NCBI GenBank assembly: GCA_020859875.1
Contig: JAJBVJ010000008.1
Location: 1-7,273 of the forward strand
Length of the DNA: 7,273 bases
Source: Rikenellaceae bacterium
GTDB taxonomy: Bacteria > Bacteroidota > Bacteroidia > Bacteroidales > Rikenellaceae
Direction of reading: 5' to 3'
Part shown: in pieces, positions 1 to 4,534 of the stretch
Layout: each line of letters opens with the position of its first letter
How positions within the stretch are numbered: the stretch's first letter is position 1
Translations under genes and position numbers: made by a program
Notes under the pieces: generated by a model
Told to the model about the DNA's origin: nothing
Database searches by the model: none
Seen by the model: only the letters and a program-made list of their open reading frames with translations

Positions 1-739
1 TCAATTCATCTTCGGGTATGGGGCAATTCAGTGTCAACGAGGCGAATATCCCGCTGGCAAAGTCGCGCCGGGCGGTAATAACACTCAGCCGGGCCGCCTC
101 CACGACCGAGGGCTGAAGCGAAACGAGTCTGTCCCATATCCCCAAAAGATGCTGGTGGGGGAACGTTTTATAGACCGAATGGTTGCCGGCCCGCCAACTG
201 AAATGGGTCGTGGGGGTGGGTTTTTGTCCTGCACCCGTGGAACCCGTCAGGGCATTTATATTTATATCGCCCCGCAGAAGTCCCGCCTCTGCAAGGGGAA
301 GCAGGGCCAGCTGGATGCATGTTGCGAAACATCCCGGATTGGCGATATTCTGCGAGCCCGCAATATCGGGCAAATTCATCTCGGTCAGGCCGTAAATGAA
401 ATTACGGCTGCCGCAGGCCGAATTTTCCCGGAGCCGGAAATCCTGGCTCAGGTCGATGATCCGGACATGGCCCGGTATGCCGTTCTCTTCCACAAATTTA
501 CGGGCCATACCGTGGCCCACGCAAAGGAAAACCACATCGATGTCCCACAAAGGAGTGTCGGTAAAAACCAGCTCCGTATCCCCGAACAGGTCGCGGTGGA
601 CAGACCAAACGGAGTTACCCGCATTGCTGCTGCTGTGGACGAAGGCTATCTCGACATCAGGGTGATTTATAAGTATCCTGAGCGCCTCCCCTGCCGTATA
701 GCCGGCTCCGCCGACTATTCCTACCTTTATCTTTTCCAT
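1..739 (-). CDS. argC: N-acetyl-gamma-glutamyl-phosphate reductase, 3' end outside the window
   Basis: NADPH-dependent reductase of arginine biosynthesis. It converts N-acyl-glutamyl phosphate to the semialdehyde in the cytoplasm. I translated 246 residues from the ATG at 739-737; the gene runs off the left edge and the family is usually somewhat over 300 residues, so the C-terminus is missing. Visible motifs are the dinucleotide-binding loop GGAGYTAGE (residues 10-18), the active-site cysteine in NPGCFAT (Cys137), STGAGQ followed by PTPTTHFSW (167-182), the HQHL segment (195-198) that carries the catalytic-type histidine, and RRDFASGIFAS (224-234), which matches the family's RGDF.RGIFA block. 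The start follows the upstream stop (751) by 11 bases, with AGGAG at 758-754 inside the end of the upstream gene. It is the fourth gene of the arg operon. In Bacteroides the acyl group is reported to be succinyl at the transcarbamylase step, so the substrate may not be the acetyl form. The family assignment is firm. Confidence 0.95.
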   Translation of the reverse strand, partial: MEKIKVGIVGGAGYTAGEALRILINHPDVEIAFVHSSSNAGNSVWSVHRDLFGDTELVFTDTPLWDIDVVFLCVGHGMARKFVEENGIPGHVRIIDLSQDFRLRENSACGSRNFIYGLTEMNLPDIAGSQNIANPGCFATCIQLALLPLAEAGLLRGDININALTGSTGAGQKPTPTTHFSWRAGNHSVYKTFPHQHLLGIWDRLVSLQPSVVEAARLSVITARRDFASGIFASLTLNCPIPEDEL

Positions 740-750
740 ATTTTTATCGT

Positions 751-1341
751 TTACTCCTGCTGGAGCCAGTTCCACCGTCCGTTTTTCCAGAAGATAAATC
801 CTCCCCCGCACGCATCGGCGACATGGGCGAAGATTGCATCGTAAGGAAGATAGACTATTTCATCTTCCGGAACCCGGTCGAAGCTGCGGAAATCGTCTTT
901 CCAGTTGGAAAAAAGAGGTTCCCCGGCGGGAACCGTCTTAAACTCCCCGACCCAGTCGAATCCGCATCCGGCCCTGAATTCATCCACCTGATCCAAGACA
1001 ACGTACCGGACGCCGTATTCGCCCTGGTTGACGATGCAGATTTTCACACAGTCCTGCAACCCTTTGGGCTCGCTGTCGTCCTCTGAAATTATCAGCACGG
1101 CAAGGTCGTCGTCGCGGTCGCCGAAAAAATTTCCGGTGATATGGAAGACCCCGTCGCCGTAGGGCGAAGTATAGGGTTTCCACCGGTCGAGTTCGGGATA
1201 TTGCGCCATAACGGCCTGTATATTTTCCATCTCTTCGATAAGGGGATCGCCGGGTAGGCCATCCGTGGAGTCCGTATCATCGGCGGGGAATACCTGTTCC
1301 CGGGCTGTTTGCTCCGTCGTATCCGGCACTGTCTCCCCCAC
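751..1341 (-). CDS. Hypothetical acidic protein, probable lipoprotein with damaged or missing start
   Basis: I do not recognise the family. The open frame from the GTG at 1341 gives 196 residues. They comprise an acidic, low-complexity N-terminal third (about 1-35) and a compact domain with an FG-GAP/VCBS-like strip, GNFFGDRDDDLAVLI (70-84), whose Asp run could bind calcium. The end is rich in aromatics (IFWKNGRWNWLQQE, 183-196). The frame stays open upstream of 1341 as far as the argG stop (1440-1438). It encodes ITVGIFSCNRQAKRQDG just before the GTG, which resembles the end of a lipoprotein signal peptide with the lipid-accepting Cys at 1371-1369. No ATG, GTG or TTG lies in frame between 1438 and 1342. 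An ATG at 1418-1416 sits one frame away; adding one base in the A-run at 1396-1399 would join it to give MVHTVLIFIITVGIFSC. The gene is therefore either a frameshifted lipoprotein, an assembly error, or a cytoplasmic protein using the GTG. It lies between argG and argC in the operon, with no visible enzymatic link to arginine synthesis. Confidence 0.6.
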   Translation of the reverse strand: MGETVPDTTEQTAREQVFPADDTDSTDGLPGDPLIEEMENIQAVMAQYPELDRWKPYTSPYGDGVFHITGNFFGDRDDDLAVLIISEDDSEPKGLQDCVKICIVNQGEYGVRYVVLDQVDEFRAGCGFDWVGEFKTVPAGEPLFSNWKDDFRSFDRVPEDEIVYLPYDAIFAHVADACGGGFIFWKNGRWNWLQQE

Positions 1342-1437
1342 GCCATCCTGGCGCTTTGCCTGCCGGTTGCAGGAAAATATACCGACGGTTATGATAAAAT
1401 GAGGACTGTGTGCACCATTTTTATACGGCTGCCTCCC

Positions 1438-2631
1438 TTATTCTTCCGACCCGTTGACTTTATAATAAATTTTCGTCTGGTTGCCCAGGATTTTGCCGAA
1501 TCCTTTGACGTCCTCGCTCGTCCAGTCCTCCATCATTTCACCGTAAGCACCGAAGCTGTTGTTCATCAAATCGTGCGGACTTTCGATGCCCACGACGATA
1601 AAGCGGTATGGGTGAAGCTCCACGATTACTTTGCCCGTAACATTGCGCTGGCTCTTCTCGAGTAGGGCTTCCATGTCGCGCATCACGGGGTCGTAATATT
1701 GGCCTTCGTGAAGGTGGTTTCCATAAAAAGCCGATATTTGGTCTTTCCAGAACAACTGCCATTTGGTAAGCACATGTTTCTCGAGGGTATGGTGCGCCTT
1801 GATTATAATTAGCGGGGCGGGAGCCTCGAAACCGACCCTGCCCTTGATACCTATAATAGTGTCCCCAACGTGCATATCCCGGCCGATGGCATAGGGAGAG
1901 GCTATATTGTGGAGCGCCCGGATAGCTTCAATGCGGTTGTCGTAAGGATGTCCGTCCACACCGGTGAGCTCTCCTTTCTCGAAATCCAGCGTAAGGCGCC
2001 GGGGCTCCTGCCGGGTGCACTGCGTCGGGTAGGCCTCCTCGGGAAGGGTCTCACAAGAGGTGAGAGTCTCTTTACCTCCCACCGAAGTTCCCCATATTCC
2101 CTGGTTTATGGAATAGAGCGCCTTCTCGAAATCGAAATCGACGCCGTTCGCGCGCAGATATGCGATCTCCTCCTCGCGGCTGAGCCTTTTCTCACGGATA
2201 AGGGCGATAACTTCGATCTCGGGAGCTATGATATTGAAAACCATGTCGAACCTTATCTGGTCGTTGCCCGCACCCGTACTGCCGTGGCAAAGGTAATCAG
2301 CCCCGATCTCACGCGCATACCCGGCAATGGCCGAGGCCTGGGGAATGCGTTCGGAGCTCACCGAAATAGGATAAGTGGCGTTTTTGAGGACGTTACCGTA
2401 AATCATATAGCGTATCTGATTCCGGTAATATTCCCCGGTCACATCGAGGGCCACATAGCTCGTTACGCCCAATGCGAGCGCCCGCCCCTTTATTTTTTTA
2501 AGTTCTTCGGGTGTGAATCCCCCCGTATCGGCAAGGGCGGCATGAACCTCGAGACCCATCTCCTTTGCCAGATATATGGCACAGTAGGAGGTGTCGAGCC
2601 CGCCGCTAAAAGCAAGAACTACTTTTTTCAT
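1438..2631 (-). CDS. argG: Argininosuccinate synthase
   Basis: Cytoplasmic ATP-dependent ligase joining citrulline and aspartate to argininosuccinate, the penultimate step of arginine biosynthesis. Counted from the second Met of the MM pair, the protein has 397 residues, near the usual 400. Visible motifs are the PP-loop SGGLDTS (9-15), HGSTGAGND (116-124; the common form has GCTGKGND, and the Ser/Ala variant is one I associate with Bacteroidota) and GTSVGGKE (181-188). The start is ambiguous. ATGs occur at 2643, 2634 and 2631; I prefer 2634 or 2631 because family members begin close to MKKVVLAFSGG. Any choice overlaps the upstream GNAT gene, whose stop is at 2608-2606, by 26 to 38 bases, which suggests translational coupling. 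The stop codon TAA (1440-1438) is followed at once by GGGAGG (1437-1432), a possible ribosome binding site for the next gene. The family assignment is secure. Confidence 0.96.
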   Translation of the reverse strand: MKKVVLAFSGGLDTSYCAIYLAKEMGLEVHAALADTGGFTPEELKKIKGRALALGVTSYVALDVTGEYYRNQIRYMIYGNVLKNATYPISVSSERIPQASAIAGYAREIGADYLCHGSTGAGNDQIRFDMVFNIIAPEIEVIALIREKRLSREEEIAYLRANGVDFDFEKALYSINQGIWGTSVGGKETLTSCETLPEEAYPTQCTRQEPRRLTLDFEKGELTGVDGHPYDNRIEAIRALHNIASPYAIGRDMHVGDTIIGIKGRVGFEAPAPLIIIKAHHTLEKHVLTKWQLFWKDQISAFYGNHLHEGQYYDPVMRDMEALLEKSQRNVTGKVIVELHPYRFIVVGIESPHDLMNNSFGAYGEMMEDWTSEDVKGFGKILGNQTKIYYKVNGSEE

Positions 2632-3232
2632 CATCGGATTCATTTAATAATTTGAGGTCCGGATCGTCCGGGCATTCGATTTTTGCGGTATCCACGGCCG
2701 GGTCGAAAAGCATAGCGGTGCAGAGGCAGTTGCGGCGTTCCTTGCTCTGGAGGATATTGTAGTTGACACAACTTTCGCACCCTTTCCAGAAGGCGGCATC
2801 GTCCGTAAGCTCCGAATAGGTCACCGGACTGTAGCCCAGCTCGTTGTTGATCTTCATCACGGCAAGCCCCGTCGTGAGACCGAACAGTTTGGCACCGGGG
2901 AAAAGTTTGAGCGACAGGAAAAAGGTCTTAACCTTAATCGCTCTGGCCAGCCCCATCTTGCGGAACTGAGGGTTTACGATCAGCCCAGAATTTGCCACGT
3001 AATTGCCGTGGCCCCATGTCTCTATATAGCTGAAGCCGGCCCACCTCCCGTCCCGGTGGAGGGCGATAACAGCCTTGCCCTCACGTATCTTGGCGGCAAC
3101 GTATTCCGGGGTGCGGCGCGCGATACCCGTCCCGCGGGCTTTGGCCGATTCGGCCATCTCGTCACAAATCGCCTGTGCATAACAGGCGTCCCTCTCGTGC
3201 GCAACACTGACTATAAAATCGTCGATCGTCAT
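2606..3232 (-). CDS. GNAT-family acyltransferase of the arginine operon (candidate N-acylglutamate synthase)
   Basis: GCN5-related N-acetyltransferase of 208 residues, first gene of the arg operon. The acyl-CoA binding loop is visible as NPQFRKMGLARAI (87-99, the R-x-x-G-x-A type). It is preceded by GFSYIETWG (66-74) and SGLIV (82-86), and followed by the SLTSG-like GLTTGLAVMKINNELGY (118-134). A distinctive C-terminal part contains FWKGCESCVN (149-157) and CLCTAM (169-174), four cysteines that could bind a metal; as I recall, they recur in Bacteroidota homologues. The ATG at 3232 is chosen because the promoter (TACCTTTG at 3280-3273) lies just upstream. An upstream extension of the frame to 3310 would start before the promoter and adds a sequence unlike the family. 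The last residues are encoded within argG. No separate argA-type gene is visible here, and the operon position suggests a role in making N-acetyl- or N-succinyl-glutamate. That role is inferred, not shown by the sequence. Confidence 0.85.
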   Translation of the reverse strand: MTIDDFIVSVAHERDACYAQAICDEMAESAKARGTGIARRTPEYVAAKIREGKAVIALHRDGRWAGFSYIETWGHGNYVANSGLIVNPQFRKMGLARAIKVKTFFLSLKLFPGAKLFGLTTGLAVMKINNELGYSPVTYSELTDDAAFWKGCESCVNYNILQSKERRNCLCTAMLFDPAVDTAKIECPDDPDLKLLNESDDEKSSSCF

Positions 3233-3272
3233 TTCAAAAAACGCTAAAATATGATCCCGTTTCCGGGACTTG

Positions 3273-3303
3273 CAAAGGTAGGAATTTCCCTGCGCTTGCG
3301 AAA
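3273..3303 (-). promoter_or_regulatory. Bacteroidota-type promoter of the arginine operon
   Basis: On the minus strand, TACCTTTG (3280-3273) is an exact match to the Bacteroidota -7 consensus TAnnTTTG. TTTC (3303-3300), one base off the -33 TTTG, precedes it by 19 bases, a normal spacing. Transcription would start near 3267, leaving a leader of about 35 bases before the GNAT ATG at 3232. A perfect 10-bp palindrome, TATTGCAATA, sits further upstream at 3337-3346 and could be an operator or simply A+T-rich upstream DNA. Confidence 0.7.
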
Positions 3304-3413
3304 GAAACATCCACGGAACTTTAATATATCGACGTTTATTGCAATATCTGTTCAGTTTTAAACGGGAGACTCGAAAGTATAGGGCGGGGCATGCACGATT
3401 CGGCCCTGTATGT

Positions 3414-3516
3414 GGCTCTGGCCGGGGGCAACACCTCCGGAGATTAGAGCGGGGACTCCTATCTCTAAGGATCGCACTCCTTCGCCCATTCGGCGGTACG
3501 CCGGAGGGCCAGAGCC
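3414..3516. other. Long nested inverted repeat, candidate structured RNA or DNA element
   Basis: GGCTCTGGC (3414-3422) is the exact complement of GCCAGAGCC (3508-3516). Directly inside, CCTCCGG (3434-3440) is the exact complement of CCGGAGG (3501-3507). The two stems stack on the right side and are separated by an 11-base bulge on the left. Within the enclosed 60 bases are TTAGAG/CTCTAA (3444-3449/3463-3468), AAGGA/TCCTT (3467-3471/3478-3482) and CGGCG/CGCCG (3491-3495/3499-3503). An alternative local hairpin, CCGGGGG-CAACA-CCTCCGG (3422-3440), competes with the long-range stems. The strand is unknown, because the pairing works on both and no convincing TAnnTTTG element was found beside it. 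It lies upstream of, not within, the predicted leaders of both flanking genes, so a free-standing small RNA fits better than a riboswitch. Confidence 0.4.
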
Positions 3517-3536
3517 TGCCGGCAGCATAATCCCTT

Positions 3537-3577
3537 TTCCGGCTTCACCGGATTGAAACCCAGGCTAAAAGCCGGAA
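3537..3577. repeat. 9-bp perfect inverted repeat with 23-base loop
   Basis: TTCCGGCTT (3537-3545) and AAGCCGGAA (3569-3577) are exact complements. There is no T-run after the right arm on the plus strand or after the left arm on the minus strand, so it is not a standard intrinsic terminator. A second G+C-rich self-complementary block, GGCCG...CGGCC (3585-3589/3595-3599), follows 7 bases later. Together with the structure at 3414-3516 this makes a cluster of hairpins. Confidence 0.5.
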
Positions 3578-3697
3578 CTCAACGGGCCGGCCGGCGGCCT
3601 GAAAAATCTCTGGCTTTTCCCGCCCATCACCTCTTACTATGACCGGATTGGAAAAAGTTATCGGTTTTCACCCCGCCTATGGCGCGGATGTCGTAAA

Positions 3698-3731
3698 TTT
3701 GAACTAAATTTATAGAAGGGAACAATATTTG
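3698..3731 (+). promoter_or_regulatory. Probable sodB promoter
   Basis: TTTG (3698-3701) matches the -33 element. AATATTTG (3724-3731) matches TAnnTTTG at five of six fixed positions. The spacing of 22 bases is slightly long. Transcription would start near 3738, giving a leader of about 15 or 27 bases depending on whether the ATG at 3753 or 3765 is used. Confidence 0.45.
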
Positions 3732-3764
3732 CTCCCGGACGACAAACTATCAATGGACTCTAAT

Positions 3765-4352
3765 ATGGCTAAATTCGAATTACCACCGCTTCCCTACCCT
3801 TATAACGCTCTCGAACCGCAGATCAGCGAGGAGACGATGCACTTCCACCACGATAAGCACCACAAGGCATATGTGGACAAGCTCAACGAGTTGATCGAGG
3901 GAACGGAATATGAAAAAATGACTCTGGAAGAGATCGTACAAAAATCGGAAGGGCCCGTGTTTAACAACGCCGCACAGGTCTGGAACCATACCTTCTTTTT
4001 CGAGACCCTCTCCCCCAACCCCAAACAGAGGCCTCAAGGGGCTCTGGCAGAGGCCATCGACCGGGATTTCGGGTCGCTCGACCAGCTGGCCGCACAACTC
4101 AAGCAGGCAGGGGTCGGACAGTTCGGTTCGGGATGGGCATGGCTGGTAAAGGACTCCTTCGGAAAACTTACCGTGAAGGCCACGCCCAATGCGGTGAACC
4201 CGCTCAAAGAGGGGGAGAAAGCAATCCTGACGATCGACGTATGGGAACATGCCTACTACATCGACTACCGCAACCGCCGCCCCGATTTCCTTTCGGCGGC
4301 ATGGGAGCGGATAGACTGGAATATAGTCGAGAAAAGATACAACGGACAGTAA
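3765..4352 (+). CDS. sodB: Superoxide dismutase, iron-type (possibly cambialistic Fe/Mn)
   Basis: Converts superoxide to hydrogen peroxide and oxygen; cytoplasmic, since no signal peptide is seen. From the ATG at 3765 (MAKFELPPLPYPY) the protein has 195 residues, close to E. coli SodB. The metal ligands are His28 (in FHHDKHH), His75 (VWNHT), Asp158 and His162 (DVWEHAYY). The gateway Tyr is Tyr36. Gln71 in NNAAQVWNH is at the position that carries the active-site glutamine in Fe-SODs, whereas Mn-SODs have a glycine-rich NNAGGHxNH there. This argues for the Fe type, though the B. fragilis enzyme is reported to work with either metal. The start at 3765 fits the family N-terminus. An ATG at 3753 in the same frame would add MDSN, and a TTG at 3729 falls inside the predicted promoter. 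The gene appears monocistronic, with a promoter at 3698-3731 and a terminator at 4382-4417. In an anaerobe it serves oxygen tolerance. Confidence 0.95.
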   Translation: MAKFELPPLPYPYNALEPQISEETMHFHHDKHHKAYVDKLNELIEGTEYEKMTLEEIVQKSEGPVFNNAAQVWNHTFFFETLSPNPKQRPQGALAEAIDRDFGSLDQLAAQLKQAGVGQFGSGWAWLVKDSFGKLTVKATPNAVNPLKEGEKAILTIDVWEHAYYIDYRNRRPDFLSAAWERIDWNIVEKRYNGQ

Positions 4353-4381
4353 ATTTCCGATCTTTTCCAGGATTTTATTCC

Positions 4382-4417
4382 GGGCCGGGGCGGAGTTTCC
4401 GCTACGGCCCTTTTTTT
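4382..4417 (+). terminator. Intrinsic terminator after sodB
   Basis: GGGCCG (4382-4387) pairs with CGGCCC (4405-4410). An inner CGG (4391-4393) pairs with CCG (4399-4401) around the loop AGTTT. Seven Ts (4411-4417) follow directly. The inner and outer stems are separated by a 3 x 3 mismatch (GGG/CTA). It lies 30 bases past the sodB stop and separates sodB from the relA operon. Confidence 0.85.
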
Positions 4418-4465
4418 ACCCGTTTTGTGGTATGATCGGAAGGGTCGTATCACATATTATATTCT

Positions 4466-4473
4466 TATCTTTG
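4466..4473 (+). promoter_or_regulatory. Promoter -7 element for the relA operon
   Basis: TATCTTTG is an exact match to TAnnTTTG. No good -33 TTTG lies about 19-21 bases upstream, so the match rests on the -7 box. Transcription would start near 4480, giving a leader of about 55 bases before the relA ATG at 4535. Confidence 0.6.
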
Positions 4474-4477
4474 CAGG

Positions 4478-4491
4478 GTGCCGGCCGGCAC
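4478..4491. repeat. 14-bp perfect palindrome at the relA transcription start
   Basis: GTGCCGGCCGGCAC is fully self-complementary and begins about where transcription should start. GGTGCC (4477-4482) is also complementary to GGCACC (4518-4523) near the relA start codon. The leader could therefore form either a local hairpin or a longer-range stem ending 11 bases before the ATG. It could be a repressor operator, a 5' stabilising hairpin, or chance. Confidence 0.4.
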
Positions 4492-4534
4492 GGATAAAAT
4501 ATATTATTTCCGGGTAAGGCACCACAATATATAG

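Larger units (their letters stand above)
3311..3697. other. Divergent intergenic region, no convincing gene, rich in inverted repeats
   Basis: This stretch lies between the leftward arg promoter and the rightward sodB promoter. The left end (3311-3360) is A+T-rich. From about 3385 to 3600 it becomes G+C-rich and full of self-complementary segments (listed separately). ACCGGATTG occurs twice as a direct repeat, at 3547-3555 and 3642-3650. Short open frames exist (for example a 63-codon frame at 3339-3530 and a 22-codon frame at 3639-3707), but they show no family resemblance. No tRNA or known riboswitch core was recognised. Confidence 0.6.

Noticed and set aside
149..844. 231-codon open frame on the plus strand across argC and the hypothetical gene
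   Set aside because: It is antisense to argC, whose motifs are unambiguous on the minus strand.
1870..2655. 261-codon open frame on the plus strand opposite argG
   Set aside because: It lies entirely antisense to a well-supported argG apart from a short overhang; the translation shows no family motif. Long antisense frames are common in G+C-rich coding DNA.
3233..3310. N-terminal extension of the GNAT gene to an ATG at 3310
   Set aside because: The extension covers the TACCTTTG promoter and adds a sequence unlike the family; the ATG at 3232 fits both promoter and family.
3507..3520. Resemblance of GGCCAGAGCCTGCC to the cobalamin riboswitch B12 box
   Set aside because: The other conserved core segments of the cobalamin riboswitch are missing upstream, and neither flanking gene is a B12-regulated type. 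The bases are better explained by pairing with 3414-3422.
3339..3530. 63-codon plus-strand frame in the intergenic region
   Set aside because: It coincides with the inverted-repeat structure, has no promoter or ribosome site I could see, and its translation is Arg/Gly-rich without any motif.
3537..3577. Intrinsic terminator
   Set aside because: The inverted repeat has no T-run on the downstream side on either strand, and no gene ends nearby.
3639..3707. 22-codon frame (MTGLEKVIGFHPAYG...) ahead of sodB
   Set aside because: It ends at the -33 element of the sodB promoter, has no ribosome binding site or homology I can see, and is short enough to be chance.
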